DNA of 64,000 nucleotides, taken from positions 4,588,001 to 4,652,000 of the forward strand of contig NZ_VFPP01000001.1 in assembly GCF_006716745.1 (NCBI RefSeq), in the 5' to 3' direction. This DNA comes from Saccharothrix saharensis (GTDB lineage Bacteria > Actinomycetota > Actinomycetes > Mycobacteriales > Pseudonocardiaceae). The notes under the pieces are model-generated. The model was not told the DNA's origin, ran no database searches, and was given only the letters and a program-made list of their open reading frames with translations. Shown here piece after piece: positions 35,979 to 44,944 of this stretch; position 1 is the stretch's first letter; each line of letters starts with the position of its first letter. Both the position numbers and the translations under genes were made by a program.

Positions 35979-37214
35979 ATGAGCACAACTCTGCCGAACG
36001 CACAGACGACCGCCCCCGAGCCCCGGTTCACCGGGCTCGTGGAGGCCGCCCGAGCCCTCCAGCCCAGGACAGTGGCGTTGCGACGGCAGGTGCACCGGCA
36101 CCCGGAGCAGGGGTTGGACCTGCCCGCGACCCAGGCCGCGATCCAGCACGCGCTGTCCGGCCTCCCGCTCGAGGTGACCACCGGGACGTCCAGCAGCTCG
36201 GTCACCGCCGTGCTGCGCGGCGGCAAGCCGGGGCCGACCGTGCTGCTGCGCGGCGACATGGACGCGCTGCCGCTCCAAGAGGAGACCGGCCTGGCCTACG
36301 CCTCGGAGATCGACGGCTCCATGCACGCCTGCGGCCACGACACGCACGTCGCCATGCTCGCCTCCGCCGCACGCCTGCTCTCGTCACGCCGCGACGCGCT
36401 GGCCGGCCAGGTCGTGTTCATGTTCCAGCCGGGCGAGGAGGGCCAGCACGGCGCGCGGCACATGCTCGACGAGGGCGTGCTCGACGCGGCGGGCACGCCG
36501 GTGGAGAAGGCCTTCGCCCTGCACATCACCTCCACGCTCCAGTCCGGCGTCGTCATCTGCCGCCCCGGCCCGACGATGGCCTCCGCGGACACCTTCCACA
36601 TCACGGTCAAGGGCCGCGGCGGGCACGGCGGCATGCCGCACGACGCGCTCGACCCCGTGCCGCCCGCCGCCGCCATGGTCGGCGCGCTGCAGACGATGGT
36701 CGCCCGGCGGGTCAGCGTCCACCAGCCGGCCGTGGTCACCATCGGGCGCATCGCCGCGGGCACGACGACCAACATCATCCCGGAGACCGCGCTGGTCGAG
36801 GGCACCATCCGGACGCTCTCGGAGGACACCAGGGCCCTGGTGCACCGCGAGCTCCAGCAGGTCGTCACGCACGTGGCCGCCGCGCACGGCTGCACGGCCG
36901 AGGTGAGGATCGTCCCCGGCTACCCGGTCACGGTGAACGACGACGTGGTCGGCCCGCACGTCGTCGACATCACCGCGGCGGCCCTCGGCTCGCGGTGGGC
37001 CGCGCCCATGGACGACCCCCTGATGGGCGCCGAGGACTTCTCCTACGTGCTGCAACGGGTGCCCGGCGCGATGGCCTTCCTGGGCGCCTGCCCGCGTGGG
37101 GTCGAGCTGGAACGGGCGGAGCCGAACCACTCCAACCGCGTGCTCTTCGACGAAGCCGCCATGGAGCACGGGGTCGTCGTCTACACGGCGTTCGCCCTGG
37201 ACGCCCTGCGGTAG
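35979..37214 (+). CDS. M20-family amidohydrolase (N-acyl-amino-acid/hippurate hydrolase type)
   Basis: 411 residues from the ATG at 35979. The zinc-binding and catalytic segments of M20D peptidases are present: LLRGDMDALPLQEETG, CGHDTHVAML, MFQPGEEGQHGARHML, FALHITS, and the dimerisation domain with GRGGHGGMPHDALDP. The C-terminal part has MGAEDFSYVLQRVPG, which supplies the last metal ligand. It probably cleaves an N-acyl or amide bond of an amino-acid conjugate; the substrate is not known. It diverges from the tadA-associated gene. Confidence 0.92.
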   Translation: MSTTLPNAQTTAPEPRFTGLVEAARALQPRTVALRRQVHRHPEQGLDLPATQAAIQHALSGLPLEVTTGTSSSSVTAVLRGGKPGPTVLLRGDMDALPLQEETGLAYASEIDGSMHACGHDTHVAMLASAARLLSSRRDALAGQVVFMFQPGEEGQHGARHMLDEGVLDAAGTPVEKAFALHITSTLQSGVVICRPGPTMASADTFHITVKGRGGHGGMPHDALDPVPPAAAMVGALQTMVARRVSVHQPAVVTIGRIAAGTTTNIIPETALVEGTIRTLSEDTRALVHRELQQVVTHVAAAHGCTAEVRIVPGYPVTVNDDVVGPHVVDITAAALGSRWAAPMDDPLMGAEDFSYVLQRVPGAMAFLGACPRGVELERAEPNHSNRVLFDEAAMEHGVVVYTAFALDALR

Positions 37215-37345
37215 CCCGAAGCCGGCCGAGCCGACCGCGGGACGGGGACGGGGACGGGATCGGGGGCACGGTCCGGGCTGTGGTGGTGTTCATGGCTTCG
37301 ACCCTGCCCTCGATCGCGGGGGTCGGCGATGGCCGACCCGGGATC

Positions 37346-37372
37346 TGTGGACAACTCCTGTCCTGTGGACAA
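37346..37372 (-). promoter_or_regulatory. Two DnaA boxes upstream of tyrA
   Basis: The minus strand carries TTGTCCACA twice, at 37346-37354 and 37364-37372, 18 bp apart in the same orientation. Both are exact matches to the high-GC form of the DnaA box. They are 29 to 55 bp before the tyrA start. Confidence 0.7.
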
Positions 37373-37400
37373 GTAGGGGGCAGCGGCCCGCGCCGGCAGG

Positions 37401-38360
37401 ATGGGCGCCGTGCGAAGCGTCTGCGTGGTCGGGCTCGGGTTGATCGGCGGTTCGGTGTTGCGCGCGGCAGCCGCCGCAGGGCGCGTGACCTGGGGCGCGA
37501 CCGCTTCGACAGCCGACGCGGAGGCGGCCCGGCAGGACGGCCACGACGTCCTCGACCTCGCCTCGGCACTCGACCGCGCGCACTCGGAGGACGCGCTCGT
37601 CGTCGTCGCGGTCCCGCTGCCGGCTGTGGAAGAAGTGCTCCGCGCGCTCCCCGCGAACGTCCGCCTCACCGACGTCGTCAGCGTCAAGGGCCCGGTCGCC
37701 GACCTGGTCCGCCGGGTCGCGCCGCACGCCCGCTACGTCGGCGGCCACCCGATGGCGGGCACCTCCTCCTCCGGCTGGACCGCGGGCCGCGCGGACCTCT
37801 TCCACGACGCCGCCTGGGTCGTCACCACCGAGGACGACGCCGACCGGGACGTCCTCACCGACGTGGTCGACCTGGCCCTGGCCGCGAAAGCGCACGTCGT
37901 CCCCACCACCGCCACCGAGCACGACGCCGCGGTGGCCCGCATCTCCCACCTGCCGCACCTGCTCGCCGCCGTCCTCGCCAGCGTCGGCGCGGACGGCGGA
38001 CCGCTGGCCCTCTCCCTGGCCGCCGGCTCGTTCGGCGACGGCACCCGCGTCGCGGGCAGCCGCCCCGAACTCGTCCGCGCGATGTGCGAGGGCAACCGCG
38101 GCGCGCTGCTCGACGCCGTGGACGACGCGCTGGGCAGGCTGGGCGCGGCCCGCGGCTCGCTCGCCTCGACCGGCGGCCTGGCCAAGACCATCGAGGCCGG
38201 TCACGCCGCCCGCCGCGCGCTGGTGGACAAGCCGACCCTCACCGACCTGACCATCGACCTGACCGCCCCCGACGCGCCGCGGACCCTGCGCGACCTGGGC
38301 GCGCGCGGCGGCCGGATCGTTGCGCTGAACGGCACGACCGCGCTCGCGCTCACCCCATAG
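37401..38360 (+). CDS. tyrA: Prephenate dehydrogenase
   Basis: 319 residues from the ATG at 37401; a GTG at 37410 is an alternative. TyrA oxidatively decarboxylates prephenate in tyrosine synthesis. The N-terminal Rossmann motif is VVGLGLIGGSVLR. The substrate region shows DVVSVKGPV, GGHPMAGTSSSGW and TEHDAAVARISHLPHLLAAVL, with the catalytic His pair (HPMAG and SHLPH). No ACT or chorismate mutase domain is fused. The tadA-tyrA neighbourhood is as in other actinobacteria. Two DnaA boxes sit in its upstream region. Confidence 0.94.
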   Translation: MGAVRSVCVVGLGLIGGSVLRAAAAAGRVTWGATASTADAEAARQDGHDVLDLASALDRAHSEDALVVVAVPLPAVEEVLRALPANVRLTDVVSVKGPVADLVRRVAPHARYVGGHPMAGTSSSGWTAGRADLFHDAAWVVTTEDDADRDVLTDVVDLALAAKAHVVPTTATEHDAAVARISHLPHLLAAVLASVGADGGPLALSLAAGSFGDGTRVAGSRPELVRAMCEGNRGALLDAVDDALGRLGAARGSLASTGGLAKTIEAGHAARRALVDKPTLTDLTIDLTAPDAPRTLRDLGARGGRIVALNGTTALALTP

Positions 38361-38369
38361 GGTGCAGCG

Positions 38370-40127
38370 GTGGAGCGTCGCAGAATCATCGCCGCGGTCG
38401 GGGGCCTGGCGCTCCTCGGCGGCGCGGTGGTGGTGCTGCGCAACGAGTCCGCTCCCCCGCCCCCGCGGACCTTCGAGCGGTTCCTCGCCGACACCGTCGA
38501 GCACGTCCCCGACACCGAACGCCTGGCCGCGCCCACCGACCTGGAGCTGACCGCGCTCGACCGCACCAGCCTCCGCGCCACCTGGACGGCCACCGACGGC
38601 ATCGGCCACGGCGGCTTCGAAGTGCGCTGGAACGGTCGCACGCGCCTGGTCCGCGGCACCGGGACCGAGCTGACCGAGCTGGACGCCAACGCCGACGTCC
38701 ACGTCGAGGTGCGTGCGCTCGACGCGACGGGCCGCCGCTCCGACGCGGTCACCGCGACCGCCGTGCCCCGCCTCGCGTACGACGAGACCTGGCAGGACGG
38801 CCTGGTGCAGCCCGTCGACGTGTTCGACGGACCCGAGTCGCTCACCACCCGTCGGTGGCGCGTGCTGGACGGCGGCAACACCGACTGCCTCGGCCTGCGC
38901 CCGCTCAACGGCAAGCGCCTGGAGGTCACCTGCGACATCGTCGACCTCCAGTCCAACGTGCCGGTGCGGTTCGGCACGCCCGCGCCCGACGGCACGACCG
39001 CCCGCGTGTCGCTCACCACCGACGGCCCGGTCGGCAACCGGCCCGGCGAGAGCGAGCTGCTGATCGCCCTGCTGCCCGACCCGGCGCAGGACCTGGGCCA
39101 CCTGGCCCGCCCGTTCCCGCCGGACGCCGTGGTCCTGCGCGTCACGCCGTTCGGCGCGCAGTTCTTCGTGGGCGACGCGGAGAACCCGATGGGCGCGACC
39201 TACGCGCCCCCGGCGCCGGGCGTGCGCCACCGCTGGGAGCTGCGCGTGCGCGCCGGCTCGGTGGCGGCGTTGCGCGACGGGGTCGAGGTGGCGACCGCGA
39301 CCGCCGACCTGCCGTGGACGTCCGCACGGGCGCGCATGGCGTTCCGGCAGGCCCAGGGCACGCACCTGGACGTGTTCGGCGTCGGCGGCGTACCGGGCAC
39401 GCCGGTGGCCGCGTCCGTCGTGCCGCTGGGTCCGAGCACCACGGAGAACGGCGCGGCGGCGCTGGGCAACGTCGCCGACTCGCGGTTGGCGGGCGCGTCC
39501 TCGGTGCGCGTCGTGGCCTCCGTGGTCTCCCAGCGCACCGCGCCGATCACGGTGGAGCTGGGCACGCGGTCCGCGCCCGCCGTGGTCATGCCGCCGGACC
39601 GCGGTCTCGACCCGAACCGCCCCACCGTCGTCTACGCCGACTTCCCGCTGCCCGCACCGGACCCGAACCCCAAGGTCAGGCTGCGTTCCGACGGCGGCAT
39701 CACCGCCTACCTGGCGCACGCCGTCATCGCCGACGGCCAGGACGCCCGCCACCCGCTGCCCCGGCTCACCGACCGCGAGCTGCCCGCACCGCTCGTGCCG
39801 CCGCCGTCGGTCTCGATCGTGCACGAGTCGGTGAACGACTCCGAGTTCCCCCGCTTCCCGAACCGGGGCAAGGTGCGGCTCGCGGTCGAGCTCGCCGACA
39901 CGCGGGCGCGCGAGGTCGCCGCCGTCAAGGGCGTGGAGGTGGACCTCGACGGCGAGCGGCTCGTCGTCCTGCCCACGAACGGCTCCGCCGGCGGGCGGCA
40001 CGAGTTCCTGGTCGACGTCTCCGGGCTGACCGGCGGACGGCACGAACTGGACGTGCGCGTGCTCCCGGTGGACGAGCGGCGGGGCGTGCAGTCGTACGAG
40101 CAGACGTTCGAGATCCGCCCCCTGTAG
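38370..40127 (+). CDS. Membrane-anchored exported protein with Fn3-like domain, paralog 1
   Basis: 585 residues from the GTG at 38370, 9 nt after tyrA, with AGGG upstream. One N-terminal helix (about residues 5-24, RRIIAAVGGLALLGGAVVVL) is an uncleaved anchor or signal. Residues about 53-130 resemble a fibronectin type III domain (APTDLELTALDRTSLRATWT ... VHVEVRALDATGRRS). A large beta-rich region follows with a polysaccharide-binding look (HRWELRVRAGSVAALRDGVEVATATADLPW). No catalytic motif is seen. It shares architecture and its MERRR N-terminus with the next gene, and the two probably arose by duplication. It is likely a cell-envelope protein, role unknown. Confidence 0.7.
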   Translation: MERRRIIAAVGGLALLGGAVVVLRNESAPPPPRTFERFLADTVEHVPDTERLAAPTDLELTALDRTSLRATWTATDGIGHGGFEVRWNGRTRLVRGTGTELTELDANADVHVEVRALDATGRRSDAVTATAVPRLAYDETWQDGLVQPVDVFDGPESLTTRRWRVLDGGNTDCLGLRPLNGKRLEVTCDIVDLQSNVPVRFGTPAPDGTTARVSLTTDGPVGNRPGESELLIALLPDPAQDLGHLARPFPPDAVVLRVTPFGAQFFVGDAENPMGATYAPPAPGVRHRWELRVRAGSVAALRDGVEVATATADLPWTSARARMAFRQAQGTHLDVFGVGGVPGTPVAASVVPLGPSTTENGAAALGNVADSRLAGASSVRVVASVVSQRTAPITVELGTRSAPAVVMPPDRGLDPNRPTVVYADFPLPAPDPNPKVRLRSDGGITAYLAHAVIADGQDARHPLPRLTDRELPAPLVPPPSVSIVHESVNDSEFPRFPNRGKVRLAVELADTRAREVAAVKGVEVDLDGERLVVLPTNGSAGGRHEFLVDVSGLTGGRHELDVRVLPVDERRGVQSYEQTFEIRPL

Positions 40128-40219
40128 TCCGCGACCGGGTGGTCCGCAACCGGCCGTTCTTGGTCTCGGGTCGGCAACGACCGGGTGATCGCGGTCACCT
40201 CGGCACCTAGCTTGACTCA

Positions 40220-42025
40220 ATGGAACGTCGCCGGGTCGCCCTCATCGCCGCCGGTGTGGTGCTGTTCGCCGGGGTGGTCGCGGTGCTGCGCACGACCGGT
40301 GTCGGCGAACCCGCCACCGCGACGAGCACGTCCACGCCGCCGCCCACCTCCCTGTCGCCCTACGCCGCCGAGGGCGTGATCGTCCCGGCTGCGGGCCCGC
40401 TGCCGGCGGAGCCGCGCCGGTTGACCGTGACGTCCGGACCCCGCCGGCTGCAGGTGCGGTGGACGGGGGACGCGCCCGGGTACGAGGTGCGGTGGGGCGA
40501 GCCCGGCCGGCTCGACCGCTCGCGGTTGACCACCGACTCCGCGATCCAGATCGACGGGCTCGAGGACGAGCGCATGTACGAGGTCGTGGTGCACGCCGTG
40601 GACGCGTTCGGGCAGCGGTCGTCGCCCGCGCGGGCCACCGGCACGCCGCACGCGCCTTCCTCCGACGACTACGCCCTGGCAGACCGGTTCGACCAGCCCG
40701 ACGCGCCCGACCCGACCCGGTGGCGGTTGGCGTCGCGGGGCAACTGCGCCCGCGCCACCCCCGGCCAGGGCGATGACGGACGGCGGCTGGTGCTCAGCAG
40801 CAACTGCGCGGCCGCGCCCGCGACGTTGCGCTCGCGCACGCCGTTCGTGCTGCGCGACGCCGACGACCTGGGTCGGTTGGTGGTGGAGACCGACGCGCCC
40901 GGCGGTGACGGCGAGCTCGTGCTGGACCTCGTGCCGGGGCCGGTGTCGCTGGTCAGCGGTGACGCGCTGCCGCCGGAGGCGGTCCGGCTGCGGGTGGCGA
41001 CGAGCGCCGGGACGACGTCCGTGCAGGTGGTCGTGCCCGCCGGGACGCCGACCACGACCGTGCGCGCGGTGCCCGCGTTGGAGACCGGGATGAGCCACCG
41101 GTGGGAGCTGGCGCTGCGCCGCGACGGGGTCCTGGTGCTGTTCGACGGCGACGTGGTCGCGACCAGCCCGGCGGTGCCCGCGTGGCGCGAGGCGACGGCG
41201 CTGGTGTCCGTGGCCGGGCCGACGGGGCAGCGCGCGGGGGTCAGCCTGATCGCGTTCGACGCGGCCGAGGCGTCCGCGCCCAAGTGGGTGCCGGGGCCCC
41301 AGGTCGACGTGGCGGTGGCCGTGGAGCCGCCCGCGGCCGGGCCGGTGCGGGCGTTGCCGGGCGTGACCGGCGGGCAGTTGCGGATGGCGTTGCTGCACAC
41401 CGACGCGTCCCCGGAAGCGCCGCCGTTCAGCGTGTCGGTGGCCGGGGTGACGGTGCCGCTGCGGCCGGCGCTGGACGGTGCCCCGTGGCGGGCCGGTGTC
41501 GCCTACCCCGTGGTGGCGGACCTGCCGGCGGAGGCGCTGCGGGTCGGCGCGTCCGGGAAGCTGGCCGTCACGCTGGTGACCGGGCTGCGCGTGCAGGCCA
41601 CCCACGTGGACCTGGAGCTGACCGGCTCGGCCGCCGGCGCGCCGCCGAGCACCGAGAAGGCACCGTTGATCGGGCTGGAGCCGGAGTTGGCGCGGATCAA
41701 CGGCACGGTGCTCGACGCGAGCGGCCAGGCCGTGCCCGAGGGCGCGGCGGTGCAGCGCGGGCGGATGGTGTTCGACCTGGCGCTGGAGGGGCGGCCCGGG
41801 CTGGCGCAGGCCGGGCTGGCCGGGTTCAGCCTGCGCGTGGACGACGAGCGGGTGGCCGTCGTGCCCACCGCGTCCGGCGGGCCCGGGATCGCCGGGCGGT
41901 ACCGGTTCGCGCTGAACACCGGCGGCTTGTCGCTCGGACCGCACATGATCGAGGTGCGGCTGTTCGGCACGTCCGGTGAGACCCGTCCCACCTCGGCTTA
42001 CATCCCGTTCTTCGTCGGCCGGTGA
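40220..42025 (+). CDS. Membrane-anchored exported protein with Fn3-like domain, paralog 2
   Basis: 601 residues from the ATG at 40220. It starts MERRRVALIAAGVVLFAGVVAVL, an anchor very like that of the preceding gene, then a short Ser/Thr/Pro spacer, and an Fn3-like unit at about 70-145 (PRRLTVTSGPRRLQVRWTGDAPGYEVRWG). The beta-rich body again has a HRWELALRRDGVLVLFDGDVVA segment matching paralog 1 in place and sense. Conserved Cys in SRGNCARATPG also recur. The family is not known to me. It ends 13 nt before the thiolase start, so the operon may extend from tyrA through the thiolase. Confidence 0.7.
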   Translation: MERRRVALIAAGVVLFAGVVAVLRTTGVGEPATATSTSTPPPTSLSPYAAEGVIVPAAGPLPAEPRRLTVTSGPRRLQVRWTGDAPGYEVRWGEPGRLDRSRLTTDSAIQIDGLEDERMYEVVVHAVDAFGQRSSPARATGTPHAPSSDDYALADRFDQPDAPDPTRWRLASRGNCARATPGQGDDGRRLVLSSNCAAAPATLRSRTPFVLRDADDLGRLVVETDAPGGDGELVLDLVPGPVSLVSGDALPPEAVRLRVATSAGTTSVQVVVPAGTPTTTVRAVPALETGMSHRWELALRRDGVLVLFDGDVVATSPAVPAWREATALVSVAGPTGQRAGVSLIAFDAAEASAPKWVPGPQVDVAVAVEPPAAGPVRALPGVTGGQLRMALLHTDASPEAPPFSVSVAGVTVPLRPALDGAPWRAGVAYPVVADLPAEALRVGASGKLAVTLVTGLRVQATHVDLELTGSAAGAPPSTEKAPLIGLEPELARINGTVLDASGQAVPEGAAVQRGRMVFDLALEGRPGLAQAGLAGFSLRVDDERVAVVPTASGGPGIAGRYRFALNTGGLSLGPHMIEVRLFGTSGETRPTSAYIPFFVGR

Positions 42026-42038
42026 GAGGATGGGGCGC

Positions 42039-43223
42039 ATGTCGCGCCCCCTCATCCTCGACGCCGCCCGCACCCCGTTCGGCCGCTACCGCGGTGGGCT
42101 GTCCGGTGTGCGCGTGGACGACCTGGCCGCGCTGCCGATCGTGGAGCTGCTGCGGCGGCACCCCTCGCTCGACCCGGCGTCGATCGACGACGTGCTGCTG
42201 GGCAACACCAACGGCGCGGGCGAGGAGAACCGGAACATCGGGCGGATGGCGGCGCTGCTGGCCGGGCTGCCCACGTCGGTGCCCGGTGTCGCGGTCAACC
42301 GGCTGTGCGCGTCCGGCGGCGAGGCGATCGTGCAGGCGGCGCGGGCGTTGGCGCTCGGGGACGCTTCGCTGCTGGTCGCCGGTGGTGTCGAGGGGATGAC
42401 GCGGGCACCGTTCGTCGTGCCGCGGCCGGACAAGCCGTTCGCCGACCGGCTGGAGTCGGTGTCGACGGCGCTCGGGTGGCGGCTGGTGAACCCGCGGATG
42501 AAGACCGAGTGGACCGTGCCGCTGGGGCGTGCGGCGGAGGACGTCGCGGTGGAGCTGGGGATCACGCGGGAGCAGATGGACCTGTTCGCGCTGCGGTCGC
42601 ACCGGCGGGCGTCGGCGGCCTGGGACGCCGGGGTGCACGACGGGTTCGCGTTCCCCGTGCAGCTGCGGGACGGCGCGCCGGTGCGGCGGGACGAGTCCGT
42701 GCGGCCGGAGACGTCGGCGGACAAGCTGGGCAAGCTGAAGTCGGCGTTCTCCGAGGCCGGGCCGGTGACGGCGGGCAACTCGTCGCCGTTGAACGACGGC
42801 GCGGCGGCCGTGCTGATGGGGTCGGAGGAGGTGGCGTCGTCGTTGGGGGTCGCGCCGCTGGGCGAGTTCCTCGGCTCGGCCGTGACGGCGGAGGACCCGC
42901 AGCGGTTCACCCTGGCGCCGGTGTCGGCGATCCGGAAGCTGCTGGGGCGGCTGCGGATCGAGGTGTCGCAGGTCGACCTGTGGGAGATCAACGAGGCGTT
43001 CGCGGCGATGGCCCTGTCGGTCCTGCACCACCTGCCCGAGGTGGACCGGGAGAAGGTCAACGTGCACGGGGGCGCGATCGCGTACGGCCACCCGCTGGGC
43101 GCTTCGTTCCCGCGCGTGATCGTGGACGTGTGCCGGCACCTGCGGGCGCGCGGTGGGGGCGTGGGCGTGGCGGCGGCGTGCGTGGGCGTCGGCCAGGGCA
43201 TGGCCATCGCGGTCCGGGTGTGA
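42039..43223 (+). CDS. Thiolase-family acetyl-CoA acyltransferase
   Basis: 394 residues from the ATG at 42039, with AGAGG upstream; an in-frame ATG 9 nt earlier is too close. The acyl-accepting Cys is C90 in VNRLCASGGEA. The further motifs VAGGVEGMTRAPFV, GNSSPLNDGAAAVLM, NEAFAAMA, GGAIAYGHPLGAS and the second catalytic Cys in ACVGVGQGMA are in order. It either condenses acetyl-CoA units or cleaves 3-ketoacyl-CoA; direction is not told by sequence. No dedicated beta-oxidation partners are adjacent. Confidence 0.94.
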   Translation: MSRPLILDAARTPFGRYRGGLSGVRVDDLAALPIVELLRRHPSLDPASIDDVLLGNTNGAGEENRNIGRMAALLAGLPTSVPGVAVNRLCASGGEAIVQAARALALGDASLLVAGGVEGMTRAPFVVPRPDKPFADRLESVSTALGWRLVNPRMKTEWTVPLGRAAEDVAVELGITREQMDLFALRSHRRASAAWDAGVHDGFAFPVQLRDGAPVRRDESVRPETSADKLGKLKSAFSEAGPVTAGNSSPLNDGAAAVLMGSEEVASSLGVAPLGEFLGSAVTAEDPQRFTLAPVSAIRKLLGRLRIEVSQVDLWEINEAFAAMALSVLHHLPEVDREKVNVHGGAIAYGHPLGASFPRVIVDVCRHLRARGGGVGVAAACVGVGQGMAIAVRV

Positions 43224-43305
43224 AGATCGCCTGATCGAGGGACGTCACCGCGATCGACGGCTCGCTAAGCTTGGCCACAGCCGAGGTCGCTCGACCGAGG
43301 AAGTG

Positions 43306-43343
43306 AGCCCTGGTAGGCCCGTCGGACGGCGGGAGCCAGGGCT
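43306..43343. terminator. Stem-loop between thiolase and the convergent DUF3800-like gene
   Basis: AGCCCTGG and CCAGGGCT pair exactly, with an inner CCCGTC-GAC(G)GCGGG stem, then GCGCTTTT after the repeat on the plus strand. It ends 10 nt before the stop of the convergent gene. Confidence 0.7.
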
Positions 43344-43352
43344 TCGCGCTTT

Positions 43353-43943
43353 TCACCGCACTTGTTCGCGTCGGGTGACGACACCGATGTCGACCACTGC
43401 TTCCACTAGCGGCGCGACGCGCTTGCGCCACTCACCCCCGGCACCGTGGCACCAGGCGATCGCATCGGGCACCCACAACGCCGGGTCGCCGTGCGAGCTC
43501 AGGTGCTCGTACAAGATCGAGTCGTCCGGCACACCGCTCTCCCGCAGCGAACGGGTGATGACACGGCGGTCGATGCGGTCCTCCACCGGTCCACGCCCGT
43601 CGAGCACCAGGCGCGTGGCGCGTTCGTCGACCAGGTCCGCCACCAACCCCGCCAGGCACCGCTGCCGAACCGCCTCCGAGAGCCCGTGACCGAGGTAGGT
43701 GCGGATGCGGAAACCGGCGTCGACCAAGCGCCCGATGACGTCCTCGCGGACGGTGTCGCTCTCGCTCTCGAAGTGCAGCCTGCGCTCGCCGGCCACGCGG
43801 AGCCGGCGCATGAGGCTGCGAACCGCCGGGAGCTGCCGCGTTTCCACGAACGCGGCCACGAGCAGGTAGCTGGATCGACGGGACTCGTCGACGAAGACGT
43901 GGGTGTGCACCCCACGATCGTTGCGCGCTCGCACGCCGGGCAA
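43353..43943 (-). CDS. DUF3800-like protein
   Basis: 196 residues in the longest reading, with an alternative GTG start at 43910 (VHTHVFVDESRR). The N-terminal strand THVFVDES followed by a second hydrophobic strand SYLLVAAFV is the signature opening of DUF3800, an RNase H-like fold thought to be a nuclease. A later TRLVLDGRGP and EHLSSHGDPALWVPDAIAWC fit the rest of the fold. It is shorter than typical members. Many DUF3800 genes occur in mobile or defence regions, but this one is flanked by ordinary genes. The true start is uncertain. Confidence 0.65.
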   Translation of the reverse strand: MPGVRARNDRGVHTHVFVDESRRSSYLLVAAFVETRQLPAVRSLMRRLRVAGERRLHFESESDTVREDVIGRLVDAGFRIRTYLGHGLSEAVRQRCLAGLVADLVDERATRLVLDGRGPVEDRIDRRVITRSLRESGVPDDSILYEHLSSHGDPALWVPDAIAWCHGAGGEWRKRVAPLVEAVVDIGVVTRREQVR

Positions 43944-44007
43944 ACGATTGCTCGCCCGATCTGATGATCGAGTGTCCGGCTGGGGCGACGTTGCCCCCCG
44001 GCCGCGG

Positions 44008-44631
44008 TCAGATCCGGTAGGCGATGCGGGGGTAGTCGACGACCAGGCCGGTCCGGTCGACGGTGATGTCCTGCTCGAACTCGCCGTGCGTGAACGAGAC
44101 GACCGAGCGGTCCTCGCCGATCGAGACCGTGCGGTAGCGCTGGCGGACCAGTTGGACCGACAGGTCGGGCAGCGTCACGTAGACCACCGGGATCTCGTGC
44201 TCGCCCTCTTCCCGCTGGAGGTTGAGGCGGCGGATCGGGATGGCGTTGAACAGGACCGCGAACTGCACGTCCACGTCCACCGCGCCGTCGAAGTCGGCCC
44301 GCTCGGCGCCCTGGCCGTAATCGACCAGCCAGATGCCCTCCGACGAGCGGCTGACCGAGATCTGCCGCTCCTCCGACACCGTGGCCGTCCGCAGCAGCAG
44401 CCGGGTGACCGCGCCGGCCTCACCGACCGACACCTCGAACGACCCGCTGAACTGCTCGGACGGACCGGCGGTCACCAACCTGCCCGAGGCGCGGAGCTTG
44501 CGCTCCGAGAGCAGGAACCGCACCTGCTCCAGCCGGGGCACGTCGTAGCCCTGCCAGGTCACCATCTGCGCGGCCGCGGCGCGGGACTCCCCGGAGGGGG
44601 TGGCCCGCTCAGCCGTGTTGAACGAGTTCAC
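44008..44631 (-). CDS. DUF1089-family (putative glycolipid-binding fold) protein
   Basis: 207 residues in the longest frame, from a GTG at 44631 overlapping the previous stop by 4 nt. The body fits the DUF1089/putative glycolipid-binding pattern: WQGYDVPRLEQVRF, a SRSSEGIWLVDYGQ strand pair, VDVDVQFAVLFNAIPIRRL, VVYVTLPDLSVQLVRQRY and a C-terminal GLVVDYP. Related Pseudomonas proteins bind glycolipids; in actinomycetes the role is unknown. The linked antitoxin-like gene gives no further hint. Confidence 0.75.
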   Translation of the reverse strand: MNSFNTAERATPSGESRAAAAQMVTWQGYDVPRLEQVRFLLSERKLRASGRLVTAGPSEQFSGSFEVSVGEAGAVTRLLLRTATVSEERQISVSRSSEGIWLVDYGQGAERADFDGAVDVDVQFAVLFNAIPIRRLNLQREEGEHEIPVVYVTLPDLSVQLVRQRYRTVSIGEDRSVVSFTHGEFEQDITVDRTGLVVDYPRIAYRI

Positions 44632-44801
44632 TCTCCACCCGGAAGGATGTCCTTGGCCTTCTCGGCCACCGATTTGACCTGCTCTTCGTGGCCGAACCTG
44701 CCTGCGATGAACTCGGCGGCCTGGTCGATGCCCGCATCGACCTGCTCGTGGTGCTGCTCGAGCAGTTCGGACGCCTTGTTCTTGATCTCGTCGAAGTTCA
44801 T
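44628..44801 (-). CDS. Small Rv0909/MT0933-like antitoxin-type protein
   Basis: 57 residues from the ATG at 44801, which has AAGGAG 5 nt upstream; a longer frame is less likely. It is a short amphipathic, charged helix pair (DEIKNKASELLEQHHEQVDA, GIDQAAEFIAG) ending in VAEKAKDILPGG, the look of the MT0933-like antitoxin family. The next gene does not resemble a toxin but DUF1089, so a true toxin-antitoxin role is doubtful. The two genes overlap in a GTGA and form one operon. Confidence 0.72.
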   Translation of the reverse strand: MNFDEIKNKASELLEQHHEQVDAGIDQAAEFIAGRFGHEEQVKSVAEKAKDILPGGE

Positions 44802-44891
44802 CGTGCTCCTTCGCACTCCTGACGCAGGCTACCTGAATCGACCCGGCCTCCCCAGCGGCAAAACCGTACCCCCGGGTCCGCCCCGCACGCC

Positions 44892-44928
44892 GGAACGGCC
44901 CCCTGGGCGAGTCCCAGGGGGCCGTTCC
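44892..44928. terminator. Perfect 16-bp terminator hairpin
   Basis: GGAACGGCCCCCTGGG and CCCAGGGGGCCGTTCC flank a 5-nt loop. On the minus strand it begins 17 nt beyond the end of the thioester-protein gene. Confidence 0.92.
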
Positions 44929-44944
44929 GGTCGGTCCGCTCCGC

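Noticed and set aside
35963..40210. Very long 1415-codon plus-strand frame
   Set aside because: It runs through the amidohydrolase, tyrA and Fn3-like genes in the wrong frame and has the Arg/Pro/Gly-rich composition typical of GC-rich shadows.
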